A stretch of DNA of 64,000 nucleotides, taken from positions 30,833,445 through 30,897,444 of the forward strand of contig OX352772.1 of assembly GCA_947095535.1 (NCBI GenBank). Reading direction: 5' to 3'. Each line of letters opens with the position of its first letter. The first letter of the stretch is position 1. The notes beneath the pieces were generated by a model. It worked only from the letters and a program-made list of their open reading frames with translations. It searched no databases and had not been told where the DNA came from. This document shows positions 1 to 12,361 of this stretch, piece by piece. The stretch is from Poecilobothrus nobilitatus (lineage: Eukaryota > Arthropoda > Insecta > Diptera > Dolichopodidae). Made by a program: the position numbers and the translations under genes.

Positions 1-686
1 ACAAAAGATTTTGTATAGAAGTTGGGAAAAATTATACCTTTTTGTATTAGTTGTTCTCTTCTGTGTTAGTTTTTTGTCTTCCATCACATAAACTATACCG
101 AAAAAATGTTTCATTCTATAGAATATAAAACAAGTCAAACTATGACTAAGGTAATTATAATGTAGTACTGCATTAGATTATACACCACATTCATTTTATC
201 TTTATGAAATAAAAACCTTAATTAGAATTATTATAGGAAAATAAATAATCTTAAAGGTTTCAACGTTTTTCTACAACATAAAAAAAAAAAAAAACAAAAC
301 GCACGCACTATTTTTAAATTTATTATATTATTAAATAATTTTTGACACTAGTATTTATGAGGATTTATCACATGACACATAAACATAAATTTATGACATG
401 AAAATTTATTTTAATTATTGTGGTATCTATAGAAAATATTAGAAAATTTATTTTGAAAGCTAAAAATTTCAAAGTACTAAAGTCATAACACAGATCAGAA
501 AAATGTAGAAATGTTATTATTTATAGATTCTGTGAGTTAATTAATGTTCATTAGACTAATGTGTTAAATTAATCAATAGTTCAGAGTAAATAAAACAATT
601 AGAATACTACACTACTCCAAGATTTAGAACTTTCAAAGTTCGGTGCATAATAAAAATGTTTACGCTATATGCAATAAAAATAAATT
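1..686. other. intergenic, nothing recognised
   Basis: AT-rich sequence with an A-run near 280-295. No coding pattern or repeat-family match was seen. Confidence 0.5.
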
Positions 687-1724
687 AAAACGAGGTTTTC
701 CTCCTGCAGTAGAGTATACTATGTCACATAAACATAATATATCCTCTTTCTATATAACTTGATCATCTTTTAAACAATTTCAAATGTTTTAATACCGACG
801 TTAAAACTACCGAGATATATTTATGTGAATTGTGGAGTTGTATGACAGCGACCCAAATCTATTACACCAGCACAATCAAATTTTACATAAGTTGTTGCTA
901 TAAAACTTGATCTTCATTTGTAAGATTGCAAACTAGCCTAGCTTCATTAAGTTCCAACAGGTGCAAGAAGCCTGAAACGGCTGTTCTAGACAGACCAAAT
1001 TTTACAAAACTTTTTGACATATTTTTACTAAATTTCTGATAACTTGCTTCAATAGACACTAAGTTATTTTCATTTAAAAAATGAAGTTTTATGTCAGCTA
1101 ACCGAACTTGTTTCACACAACACTCAAATTTTTTAGAAGATGTTGCCATAAAACTTGATCATCATTTATAAGATTTCAGACGCCTAGCTTCATTAAGTTC
1201 CAAGACGTGCAAGAAATCTGAACCGGCTACTGTAGACCAACCAAGGTTTACAAAAGTTTTTGGCATGTATCTGGAAACCTCTACACAAAATTTTAGATAC
1301 CTAGCTTCAATATACACTGAGTTATTTTCATTTAAAAAAAGAAGTTGTAGAGCAGCTACGCGAACTCGGCTGCCGAAAAAGCTGAAGTTAAATGACGTTT
1401 GCAAAAGTGACGTAAAAAAAGTTTCAGTTTCCCAACTCCTTTATTTGGCAGCTACTCAAACCTGTCGGCCGAAAAAGCTGGATTTAAATGACGGATCAAA
1501 AGTAACGTAAAAAAAATGTCAGCTTCCTAGCTCCTTTATTTTTTTGAGTTATAATGCGGACGGACGGACGGACGGACGGACATACATGACTTAATCGACT
1601 CAGAATTCGATTCTGAACCGATCCATACCTTTCACATTGTATCTAACTCGACTCCTTTAACTCGTTACAAATGTAATGGCAAATTTATTATACCCTGCGA
1701 CATAGTTCATACGGGTATAAAAAA
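687..1724 (+). mobile_element. family A repeat element, copy A1 (diverged)
   Basis: The left end reads AAAACGAGG and is followed by a diverged form of the family A start (GCAGTAGAGTA, ATATATCCT, TTGATCATC). The interior holds about three 130-150-bp monomers with words such as TGGCAGCTACCCGAAC and CTAGCTTCAATA. Next come a GGAC microsatellite at about 1557-1581, a CGACTCAGAATTCGATTCTG stretch, and the right end AGTTCATACGGGTATAA. Several words are mutated, so this copy is older than A2 or A7. The short frames on both strands inside it are the translated monomer, not genes. Family A is non-autonomous; no transposase is visible. Confidence 0.8.
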
Positions 1725-2755
1725 CTTGTCTACACCAGATAATAGATGTCGAACAAATCGCTTAAAAGTACTTTGGGGAATCCTAAAACTGAATCTCTTA
1801 AATTTTGGCAAACTTAAACGACTCGGGGGATAGTCAGAAAATTTCTTTTCAATCATTTTTATAAATTTGAACTACCTTTAAAAAAAAATCCTTAACGATA
1901 AATACTGAGAAATATAATAAAGGATATTTTATAATAAACAACTTAACATTGTTTTTATTTGGATCAGTTCCTTTTCAAAACTATGAAAATCTGGCTATTT
2001 ACCAAAGTTCCTCACTTTATCAAATCTTGTTATTTAAATATATTATGTTCGTTCACTTCAACAGTAGTTTTTCTCACTCTAAAGTAATGTAACACTGGCA
2101 ATAACAGAGAATTAGAAATGTGATATTTTATTGGCTTTATAAAGGAATAGAAAACTTTTAATAAAATTAAGAAAGTTACCGAAAGTTGACATTTTGGCTA
2201 GAAGAAATGATCAAATGGCATTTTTTAAAATATATTATTTTATATTCTCTTACTTAAATGAATTCAGAAGTTTTCAATATTTAAAAAAACCAATTATTTC
2301 TAATTCTTTAAATTATATCTTTTTTGTTTGCTAAATTTACTTCTCAATTATCATCGACACAAACAACGTGACGCTTTGAAATATCAAACAATTATTATTT
2401 ATATGGAAATATATATGTACAACCGATTAGTCTGGACGTGCTAGAAACGCGGGTGATGTTGGTAATGTGAGAAAGAGAAATGAATTTATATTTTAAGGTA
2501 TTCAGGACCCTCTGGAATATTACATTATTGTTCGTTTACAAATAAAATATTGAATTTTTATTTTGAGTTAGACATTTTAAATATTGGAAGGAAAAAAAAA
2601 TTTAAAAGAAAAAGAAAGAACAGAGATAATTTAGAAAAAGTAATAAAAAATATAAATTAAAGTAAGTGAAATTTATTTGTATTAAAATTGTTATTGTTAT
2701 GTTTTCTTCTAATGACAATCAAGTTGAGAGTAATCGTGCGATTAATTTTTTTTTG
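1725..2755. other. intergenic, nothing recognised
   Basis: AT-rich, with no open frame of note. A small palindrome, TAATCGTGCGATTA, lies near 2731-2744. Confidence 0.5.
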
Positions 2756-2790
2756 TTTTTGACGTGAGTACGGACCGCTCACGTCAAAAA
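2756..2790. repeat. perfect 13-bp hairpin containing GACGTGAG
   Basis: TTTTTGACGTGAG at 2756-2768 is matched by its exact reverse complement at 2778-2790 around a 9-nt loop. It lies just outside the foldback-like element at 2830-3740 and may be part of its terminus. A single TTTTTGACGTGA word also occurs near 4014. Confidence 0.75.
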
Positions 2791-2829
2791 CCTGAACATG
2801 ACGCGCGTTTTAAATTTTCAAAAAATTTT

Positions 2830-3740
2830 ACAACCTGCTTTATCAAATCCCGCTAAGACAAAATTCCGCTTTTAGAAAATCCCGCTTTTTCAAAACCTCA
2901 CTTTTTCAAAACCCCGCTATTGTTAGAAATCCCGCTATTGTTAGAAATCCCGCTATTGTTAAAAATTCCACTTTTTTAAGTTTTTAGTTTTCTTTTATTT
3001 TTTATTACAGGGACACAATATAAGTAAAAAACAAATATTTTTTTTATAAATAGTTATATGTAATATGGAATTTTATTTATCATTTAATTAGAAATTGAAA
3101 TAATTTGTTAATTAAAAAAAAAAAAAATAAATCTATACAAACAAAAAACTCTTCATAATAATAAAGGAAATTTTTCATAAACTTAAATATAAAAATCAAA
3201 AGAATTACAGCCATTAATTTAAGTGTAGTATTTGTGTAATTTTCTTTTTAAATTTTAGCTTTACTTGGAATATTGTGTTGCAAAAAGTCCCCAAAATAAA
3301 AGAAGAAAGTTCCCACATTTCTCTTTCCAGAATATTTATATATATTTATATATATGTGTATTTGAAAATATTTATATATATGTTTATGTGAAATTCTGAA
3401 TTAGGAAGAACTTTAGAATTGGATTTGAAGACAGGGTTATACGCCTTTTACAAAATATTTATTAGGGATATTGTGAGATTCTGAATTAAAAGATTTTAGA
3501 GTTGGGTTTAAAAATTAAGGTTTTTCTTTTTTCAGAATATTTACCGCTTTTTGTAGTTTTTATTCAATAAAAAAACAACTGAAAAAGCGGGAATTTTCCT
3601 TTCCGGGATTTTAAAAAAGAGGGATCTTAAAAAAGAGGGATTTTAAAAAAGAGGGATTTTAAAAAAGAGAAATTTTAAAAAAGAAAAAGCGGGATTTTGG
3701 GAAAGCGGGATTTGCTTAAACAGGATTACGGGCTACACCC
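2830..3740. mobile_element. foldback-like element with arrays of AATCCCGCTTTTT
   Basis: The left side (2832-2975) carries repeated words AATCCCGCTTTTT and AATCCCGCTATTGTTAG. The right side (3583-3725) carries the reverse complements, AAAAAGCGGGATTTT and AAAAAGAGGGATTTT. The outer parts of the two ends match as inverted repeats: CCTGCTTTATCAAATCCCGC on the left and, read on the minus strand, CCTGTTTAAGCAAATCCCGC on the right. Long inverted repeats built of short direct repeats define foldback transposons. No coding region is visible inside. The interior at 3290-3540 carries a copy of family C. Exact ends and target-site duplication were not established. Confidence 0.65.
3285..3545 (+). repeat. 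family C dispersed repeat (copy inside foldback element)
   Basis: It contains CCAGAATATTTAT, TTCTGAATTAGGAAGAACTT, TTAGAATTGGATTTGAAGAC and AGGGTTATACGCC. The same ordered words recur at 13555-13760 and at 40555-40660, immediately before the 157-bp array, so this is an interspersed family. Confidence 0.55.
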
Positions 3741-5280
3741 GTTTTTGACATTTGAAAACACAGAAGACATGTTATTCACATCGAGCGTAACCAAGGCATT
3801 AATCTTATAGGAAATAAGTCAGAAATTAATTTGGAAAAATATACTGGATAAAAGAAAACAAATAAAATTATTTTTTTTTTTAATATTAGGTATATCTGCG
3901 GATATTTTTAAGACCCTTTTACCTTTAGCATGTGGGCCATCTCGGTATAAGTATTGATTTATAATTATATTTAATATTTTGTTTACATTATGTTATTATA
4001 TTTTATATATTATTTTTGACGTGACAAAGGTTTGAACCCTGTCGATAACTAAACTATAGACATTACCAATGTTGTTATAATTTCCGTTATGATTTCAACT
4101 GTTAAATTAATTTTATTTTCATTCTCTTTTCATTGTTGTTTGAAAACATTGGTAAGTTTTTTCTTCAACTGTTAGACAGACATACATTTTTTTTTTATAT
4201 ATATTTGACAAAAACTTAAATTTTTATTCATATAATTATTTGACAGTATAACCCTTTTCTAGCCTACATTTAAGAACTTTATCAATAACCAATTAATTAA
4301 CACCTTTCTTAATTTTATTTAGATATTTTCAAGTCTATTCATCTGAAATGTGTATATTTTCTTTAAATAATACAATTATTCGTCAAAGGAATTCCAATTT
4401 TTTAATAAAAAACATATTATTACTTTTTTTTTTTCAGAAATTAAAGAATACAAAACAAAGATTTTAGGCAAAGATTTAGTTTTAGGCAAAGATTTAGTTG
4501 TAATTTCCTTCAAATTCTTTAATTTTTTTTTTTTGTTTTTGTTAAATAAACTGAAAGAATAAACAAGTCTTCAAAATAATTTAAAAAAGTAAAAGTTATC
4601 AAAAATAGGAAATTTTCCAAAAAAAAATATTTAATACCTAAAAGTATAAAAATATTTTTGTTTTTTATTTTTCATAGAACTGTGGTTTTTTTTTTTTTTG
4701 ATTTGTTTACCTTATCCTTTTATAATGATTTGCACAAATTTAACTAAGTGAGGTTTTAGTAACAGGGAATGTCTGAAAATTTGATGTCTTAATCACAACA
4801 TTAAAGTTTTTACTTAACCTTTATCAAAAAATGTATTTCATTTTCCAAGAATATATATTATAACGTAAACAGTACCTAACCTACATTCTTTTATTTTTAT
4901 TTCTATCTGTGATCTTTTTAGCGCTCGTGTGAACTGTGTTTAGAGAATTTTCTTTTACGTAAAGAAAACAACAAAATTCAATTTAAATAAATTATGATAA
5001 AATATAATGTATATGAAAAAGAAAAAAAGTTGATGTAAATAAATTTAAAAAATTGTATAAAAATATTTGTGTACGAAAATATTTAAACAAAAAAAAAAAA
5101 CAAAAAAAGTTTTTAAGAAACAAAAAATCACTTATTTAATAATTCAATTTTTTTAACTCCTTAACCAACTTTTATAGAATCTTTTTAAAATTTAATTTAA
5201 GTGTAAATAAATAATATGCACTTAAAGCCAAATATATAATATAAATGATGAGCCTTAAAATGTTTCTTGAAATTTAAAAA
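3741..5280. other. intergenic; one possible two-exon small ORF
   Basis: AT-rich spacer with many A and T runs. The only structure that stands out is the candidate mini gene at 4089-4469 and a direct duplication of TTTTAGGCAAAGATTTAG at about 4463-4498. Confidence 0.4.
4089..4469 (+). CDS. speculative two-exon small secreted peptide (about 30 aa)
   Basis: An ATG at 4089 opens 21 codons starting MISTVKLILFSFSF, a short basic start followed by a hydrophobic run that resembles a signal peptide. The exon ends at 4151, directly before a strong donor, GTAAGT. About 285 nt downstream, a T-rich tract ending in CAG (near 4437) is a strong acceptor. Joining the two in phase 0 adds nine codons and then a TAG (near 4467). 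AATAAA words follow at about 4544-4562. No homologue is recognised, no mature peptide motif is visible, and no promoter is clear. In AT-rich DNA such a combination can arise by chance; a non-coding transcript or no gene at all is equally possible. Confidence 0.15.
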
Positions 5281-6862
5281 AAAACGAGGAAGAATACAGT
5301 TGCCTTTGTCAACTCTTAGATACCCGTACGAACCGTTAGTATGTTCACAGCCTGTCACTCTGCTCACAATATTATTTTTTTAATATTTTAGTATTTTAAA
5401 ATAATTTGGGTGAATTTTATAATTTCTAGAACTTATGGGTTATACATATATTCAAACTATATGTTTATATGTACATTCTTCTAAAGCTTCTATTTAAGAA
5501 GATTCTAACCTTCCACATAACGATTAGCAATCCAAAACTATTTCAAATATTCTATAGTACCATTTAATACTAAGCGGTAAATGTATATTAAATTTACTTA
5601 GTACAAAATAGTAAATATAATTTTAAATATTATATTATATTATATTTAAATATTCCATTGACAGAATAATTTCTTATAAGTACAATAAAATACATATATG
5701 TATGTAAATACGGCGCTATATAATATACATCTATACTCTTATCATTCATTCACTAGTGACATATACGATATCTAAATAAACATGATATTATATAAGTATG
5801 TATATATATTAATATCATATAAATAAAAATTCTTCAAGCAACCGTTATGTTGTTTATTTATTTGCATTTTTATGTACTACGCATTATATCCTCAACAATT
5901 TCAAATTATCGAGTAAAACAAATGCAAAAAATTTGTTGAAGAAATTTGTTAGAAAATTTGAAAAAATCAAGTAACACTTTCGTCAATTATAAAGTAACCC
6001 TACATTATTAAAAAAAGTTGTTAACAGAAATAAGAATATAATATTGAAGCTTTAATTTTTATGTATTACTTCAAAAAAATTTTAACAGGTGTTCAAGTTA
6101 CAGGTGTTTAAAAATAGGAAATTTTCAGTTTTTGACCGCTTACAGCTCCTAAATGGGGGGTGCTACAAAAAAAAATTCTGAATTGACTCATACTTATTTT
6201 CAAAGATCTAACTTCTGTCAAAATTTCAAGTTTTCAACTTAAACCGTTTAGAAGATAGAAGGGTTAAAGGATTTTGCAAAATTTGAGTTTCGCATAACGG
6301 TAAATTAAGACACCGTATACCACAAATATATATTTATTGTATATATACTTTTAAAGCTAATAAAAGTAGTAATCGTTTGGCGTTTTCAAAATGAAGATAT
6401 ACCTTATACAACTTGTGCTATAACAATTTAAATATAGAGCTTTTTTGAACCTTTGGAGAGCTGTAGCTCCGTAACGGGTGGGGCTACAAAAAAAAGTTAT
6501 TAAAAATAAAATTAATATTTTTGTGAGATCTATCAGCAGTTAAAATTTCATAGCTCTATTTCAAAAAAAATGTTGGGATCTAAAAGTTAAGTGTTCGAGA
6601 GCTAAGTGTTGCTCCAAACTCAACCAAAAAAAATAGGGAACCTACAAATTACTCCCAGAATATTTTGTGTAAATTTCAAGATTCTAGCTTTCTTAGTTTT
6701 TGAGTTAGCGTGCTGACGGACGGACGGACATGGCTCAAAAGTCTTAGAATTTTTTTCTGATCCGATCAATACCTTTGAAGGTATATCTAGCTCGCTTATT
6801 TCGAGGTGTTACAAACGGAGGAGTAATTTTATTATACCCGATCCTATCGTACGGGGATAACT
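5281..6862 (+). mobile_element. family B repeat element, copy B1 (about 1.58 kb)
   Basis: It begins AAAACGAGGAAGAATACAGT, then GATACCCGTACGAAC, and ends with a near-inverted CCGATCCTATCGTACGGGG. Inside are stretches that also occur in family D (GGAAATTTTCAGTTTTTGACC, ATAAAAATTAAAGCTTC), a short GGAC tract at about 6716-6730 followed by CATGGCTC, and the shared tail TACCTTTGAAGGTATATCTA. It is nearly the same sequence, in opposite orientation, as 27229-28785 and 57700-59308. No protein is encoded, so this is a non-autonomous element. The right end has GGGGATAAC where the other copies have GGGTATAA. Confidence 0.85.
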
Positions 6863-7910
6863 AATAGGTAACTCTGATTGAATTGGATTGAGTCTTTGCT
6901 AAACATGAGTTTGTTAAAATGAGGTTTTAAAAGAGTTTATCAAATTAGATATTATTATGTTTAAAAAGTTAAGCCTAATTTTTTGTCAATAAGTTTTAAA
7001 AAATTCAACTTAATACTTTGTTAAAACTATAACACACAAGTGTAATACGGAGGTAACACTATATCATGCATCACTTTGATAAAATTAACGGTTTAATTTA
7101 ATAGAGTATATGAAAATAGCAAGAATAATTAAAACAGACTGAAAATTTTATCATACTATGGAAAAATAACTAAACTATAACTAGTAAATTTAGTTTATAT
7201 ATAACCCAGCTGCTTCAGATCCATATATAGGTACTTATAGGAAAAACAAAATTGGGTAAGACAACAGTTTGATAATGAGTATATTATTATTCTAAAGCTA
7301 TCAATTTAAAATATATGATGCTTATTCTTGTGTCATCTTTTTAATGTTTTCCAAAAAAAAAATTTATATATGAAGTTTAATTTCATCATTACACCATTGC
7401 CATTCGATGCACTGTTCATCACTTTTGAATAAAAATTAAATTTAAACTTTTCTCTTATTTTTAACACTTAAAATAGAATAAAAAGACACTGCAGATGTTC
7501 CAAGCAATCTTAGAGGCTCACTGCTTAAAACTAAAGTATCCTATCTTCTCAAAAAAAATAAATAAATAAATAGAACATTATAATGCAACAAGGTTTGATC
7601 TTGTTGCATTTAATATTTTGTATTAGTGTCGGAAAGTATTCAAGCAAAATACGTGAGTTGAAGTTTTAATATTTACAAAAAAAAAAAAAAAACGCCAAAA
7701 GGATAATATATATATATTTCATTCCGTAATTGATATTTTTTATTTAATTTTTTTTATTTAAATCAATCTTTTTTAACAGCTTTTTAAATTTTTTTAATTT
7801 ATACTGAATATACAAAAAAAAAAAAAATTCATGCATGCTGATGAGTTGTTTAATGACAGATTGAGTATAGCACTCCACATTTTAGAAATAAAAAATTAAT
7901 CAAAAATAAC
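6863..7910. other. intergenic with one perfect 11-bp hairpin
   Basis: No gene was seen. At 7582-7610, AATGCAACAAG and CTTGTTGCATT form a perfect stem around a 7-nt loop. Confidence 0.5.
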
Positions 7911-10808
7911 AAAAACGAGGAAGAGTGCAGTAGAGTAGACTGTGTCAACTCTGGGATACCCGTATGAACGTAATATATCCTGTTTCTATAAAACTTGATC
8001 ATCTTTTAAAAACATTCAGAGTTTTAGTACCGAACTACAGAGATATATTTATGTAAATTGTGGAGTTGTATGATAGCTACCCGAATCTATTGCGCCTAGC
8101 TTCATTAAGTTCCAAGAAATGCAAAAAGCCTGAACCGGCTGCTTTAGACCATTCAAATTTTACAAAAGTTTTTGGCATGCAACTCGACACTTTTTCACTA
8201 AATTTCAGATAGCTAGCTTCAATAGACACTGAGTTATTTTCATTTAAAAAGAGAAGTTGTATGGCAACTATCCGAACCTGTCATATCATCACAACAAAAT
8301 TTTACAGAAGTTGTTGCCATAAAACTCGATCATCATTTGCAAAATTTCAGATACCTAGATTGAATAGACACTGGGTTATTTCCATTTAAAGAAAGAAGTT
8401 GTATGGCAGCTACTCGAACCCGGCGGCCGAAAATGCTGGAGTTAAATAGCAAAACTAACAATTTTGTAAAAGTGACGTAAAAAAAATTGCAGCCTCCTAA
8501 CTCCTTTATTTTTTGAGTTATCGTGCGGACGGACACTGAGTTCTTTCATTTAAAAAGAGATTTTGTATGGCAGCTACCCGAACCCGTCACACCACCACAA
8601 CCAAATTTTGCAGAAGTTGTTGCCATAAAACTTGATCATCATTCGCAAAATTTCAGATACCTAGATTGAACAGACACTGGGTTATTTCTATTTAAAGAAA
8701 GAAGTTGTATGGCAGCTACCCGAACCCGGGGACAGAAAATGCTGTAGTTAAATAGCAAAACTAAGAATTTTACAAGAGTGACGTAAAAAAAATTTCAGCC
8801 TCCTAGCTCCTTTATTTTTTGAGTTATCGTGCGGACGGACACTGAGTTCTTTTCATTTAAAAAGAGATTTTGTATGGCAGCTACCCGAACCCGTCACACC
8901 ACCACAACCAAATTTTGTAGAAGTTGTTGCCATAAAACTTGATCATCATTCGCAAAATTTCAGATACCTAGATTGAACAGACACTGGGTTATTTCTATTT
9001 AAAGAAAGAAGTTGTATGGCAGCTACCCGAACCCGGGGACAGAAAATGCTGGAGTTAAATAGCAAAACTAACAATTTTACAAAAGTGACGTAAAAAAATT
9101 TTCAGCCTCCTAGCTCCTCTATTTTTTGAGTTATCGTGCGGACGGACACTGAGTTCTTTTCATTTAAAAAGAGATTTTGTATGGCAGCTACCCGAACCCG
9201 TCGCACCAGCACAACCAAATTTTGTAGAAGTTGTTGCCATAAAACTTGATCATCATTTGCAAAATTTCAGATACCTAGATTGAACAGACACTGGGTTATT
9301 TCTATTTAAAGAAAGAAGTTGTATGGCAGCTACTCGAACCCGGCGGCCGAAAATGCTGGAGTTAAATAGCAAAACTAACAATTTTGCAAGAGTGACGTAA
9401 AAAAAATTTCAGCCTCCTAGCTTCTTTATTTTTTGAGTTATCGTGCGGACGGACACTGAGTTCTTTTCATTTAAAAAGAGATTTTGTATGGCAGCTACCC
9501 GAATCCGTCGCACCAGCACAACCAAATTTTGTAGAAGTTGTTGCCATAAAACTTGATCATCATTTGCAAAATTTCAGATACCTAGATTGAACAGACACTG
9601 GGTTATTTCTATTTAAAGAAAGAAGTTGTATGGCAGCTACTCGAACCCGGCGGCCGAAAATGCTGGAGTTAAATAGCAAAACTAACAATTTTGCAAGAGT
9701 GACGTAAAAAAAATTTCAGCCTCCTAGCTCCTTTATTTTTTGAGTTATCGTGCGGACGGACACTGAGTTCTTTTCATTTAAAAAGAGATTTTGTATGGCA
9801 GCTACCCGAACCCGTCACACCACCACAACCAAATTTTGTAGAAGTTGTTGCCATAAAACTTGATCATCATTCGCAAAATTTCAGATACCTAGATTGAACA
9901 GACACTGGGTTATTTCTATTTAAAGAAAGAAGTTGTATGGCAGCTACCCGAACCCGGGGACAGAAAATGCTGGAGTTAAATAGCAAAACTAACAATTTTA
10001 CAAAAGTGACGTAAAAAAATTTTCAGCCTCCTAGCTCCTCTATTTTTTGAGTTATCGTGCGGACGGACACTGAGTTCTTTTCATTTAAAAAGAGATTTTG
10101 TATGGCAGCTACCCGAACCCGTCGCACCAGCACAACCAAATTTTGTAGAAGTTGTTGCCATAAAACTTGATCATCATTTGCAAAATTTCAGACGCCTAGC
10201 TTCATTAGGTTCCAAGAGGTGCAAGAAGTCTGAACCGGCTGCTCTAGACCAAACAAATTTTACAAAAGTTGTTGGCATGTAACTCGACACCTCTTTACTA
10301 AATTTCAGATTCCTAGCTTCAATAAACACTGAGTTATTCTCATTTAAACGGAGAAGTTGTATGGCAGCTACCCGAACCCGCTGCACCAGCACAACCAAAT
10401 TTTACAGAAGTTGTTGCCATAAAACTTGATCATCATTTGCAAAATTTCAGAAACCTCGCTTGAATAGATACTGAGTTATTTCTATATAAAGATAGAAGTT
10501 GTATGGCAGCTACTCGAACCCGCCGACAGAAAATGTTGGATTTAAATAGCAAAACTAACAATTTTGCAAAAGTGACGTAAAAAAAATTTCAGCCCCCTAG
10601 CTCCTTTATTTTTCGAGTTATCGTGCGGACGGACGGACGGACGGACGGACGGACGGACGGACGGACGTACATGGCTTAATCGACTCAGAATTCGATTCTG
10701 AGCCGATCCATACCTTTGACACTATATCTAGCTCGACTCCTTTAAGGTGTCACAAACGTAATGGCAAATTTATTATACCCTTGAACATAGTTCATACGGG
10801 TATAAAAA
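7911..10808 (+). mobile_element. family A element A2, expanded by an internal tandem array
   Basis: The left end is AAAAACGAGGAAGAGTGCAG with GATACCCGTATGAAC; the right end is GAACATAGTTCATACGGG followed by TATAAAA. Between them is a long run of 130-150-bp monomers built on TTGTATGGCAGCTACCCGAA, TTGATCATCATT and CTAGATTGAACAGACACTGG. Monomers have been amplified as a 307-bp higher-order unit at about 8523-10057. A GGAC microsatellite of about ten units lies at 10624-10667. The element is almost identical at both ends to A7 (50162-52640), differing mainly in array length. No transposase is encoded. Minus-strand frames of 67-74 aa starting M-V-V-x-V-Q/R-R-V-R-V are translations of the monomer. 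Confidence 0.9.
8523..10062 (+). repeat. 307-bp tandem array, five full periods, inside A2
   Basis: The word GTGCGGACGGACACTGAGTT recurs at about 8523, 8829, 9136, 9442, 9750 and 10057, giving a period of 306-308 bp. Each unit contains two diverged monomers: one ending in CCCGTC(G/A)CACCA(C/G)CACAACC, the other in CCCGG(G/C)G(A/G)CAGAAAATGCTGG or a close variant. The units differ by only a few substitutions, so amplification was recent. Alternating variants (GGGGACAG versus GGCGGCCG) show at least two unit subtypes interleaved. Confidence 0.9.
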
Positions 10809-10923
10809 CGTCATAATATAATATTTTGCCTTTTATTATATTTTTGGCATGTTTTATTTTTAAAAAAATTAAAATTAAATATCTTTGAGAAGAAACTTTT
10901 GTTTTTTTCTTCTTATTAAAATT

Positions 10924-11552
10924 AAAAAAAACGAGGAAGAGTGCAGTAGAGTAGACTGTGTCAACTCTGGGATACCAGTATGAACGTAATATATCCTGTT
11001 TCTATAAAACTTGATCATCTTTTAAAAACATTCAGATGTTGTAGTACCGAACTACAGAGATATATTTATGTAAATTGTGGAGTTGTATGACAGCTACCCG
11101 AATCTATTGCGCGTAGCTTCATTCAGTTCCAAGAAATGCAAGAAGCCTGAACCGGCTGCTTATCAAATTTTACAAAAGTTTTTGGCATGCAACTCGACAC
11201 TTTTTCACTAAATTTCAGTTAGCTAGCTTCAATAGACACTGAGTTATTTTCATTTAAACGGATAAGTTGTATGGCAGCTACCCGAACCCGCCGACCGAAA
11301 ATGTTGGATTTAAATAGCAAAACTAACAATTTTATAAAAGTGACGTAAAAAAAATTTCAGCCTCCTAGCTCCTTTATTTTTTGAGTTATCGTGCGGACGG
11401 ACGGACGGACTTACATGGCTTAATCGACTCAGAATTCGATTCTGAGCCGATCCATACATTTGACACTATATCTAGCTCGACTCCTTTAAGGTGTCACAAA
11501 CGTAATGGCAAATTTATTATACCCTTGAACATAGTTCATACGGGTATAAAAA
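10924..11552 (+). mobile_element. family A element A3, left arm of a long inverted repeat
   Basis: A short copy with complete ends, from AAAAACGAGGAAGAGTGCAG to AGTTCATACGGGTATAAAAA. It carries about two monomers and a small GGAC tract near 11395-11410. It faces A4 (11583-12361) in the opposite orientation across about 30 bp. Confidence 0.9.
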
Positions 11553-11582
11553 TCCAGAAAAAACATTTTCTATATTTTTCAT

Positions 11583-12361
11583 TTTTTTTTTATACCCGTA
11601 TGAACTATGTTCAAGAGTATAATAAATTTGCCATTACGTTTGTGACACCTTAAAGGAGTCGAGCTAGATATAGTGTCAAAGGTAAGGATCGGCTCAGAAT
11701 CGAATTCTGAGTCGATTAAGCCATGTACGTCCGTCCGTCCGTCCGCAGGATAACTCAAAAAATAAAGGAGCTAGGAGGCTGAAATTTTTTTTACGTCACT
11801 TTTGCAAAATTGTTAGTTTTGCTATTTAAATCCAACATTTTCGGTAGGCGGGATCGAATAGCTGCCATACAACTTCTATCTTTAAATGGAAATAACCCAG
11901 TGTCTATTCAATCTAGGTATCTGAAATTTTGCAAATGATGATCCAGTTTTATGGCAACAACTTCTGTAAAATTTGGTTATGATGATATGGCAGGTTCGGA
12001 AAGTTGCCATACAATTTCTCTTTTTAAATGAAAATAACTCAGTGTCTATTGAAGCTAGCTATCTTAAATTTAGTGAAAAAGTGTCGAGTTGCATGCCAAA
12101 AACTTTTGTAAAATTTGATTGGTCTAAAGCAGCCGGTTCAGGCTTCTTGCATTTCTTGGAACTTAATGAAGCTAGGCGCAATAGATTCGGGTAGCTGTCA
12201 TACAACTCCACAATTTACATAAATATATCTCTGTAGTTCGGTACTAAAACATCTGAATGTTTTTAAAAGATGATCAAGTTTTATAGAAACAGGATATATT
12301 ACGTTCATACGGGTATCCCAGAGTTGACACAGTCTACTCTACTGCACTCTTCCTCGTTTTT
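11583..12361 (-). mobile_element. family A element A4, right arm of a long inverted repeat
   Basis: It begins TTTTTTTATACCCGTATG and ends CACTCTTCCTCGTTTTT, so it is the inverse of A3. It holds one more monomer than A3. The plus-strand frames at 11973-12194 and 12270-12476 lie in the element and its flank and are not genes. The microsatellite reads GTCC at about 11727-11744. Confidence 0.9.

Noticed and set aside
8523..10062. CRISPR-like regular repeats
   Set aside because: The period is 307 bp, units are contiguous without unique spacers, and the context is a eukaryotic element.
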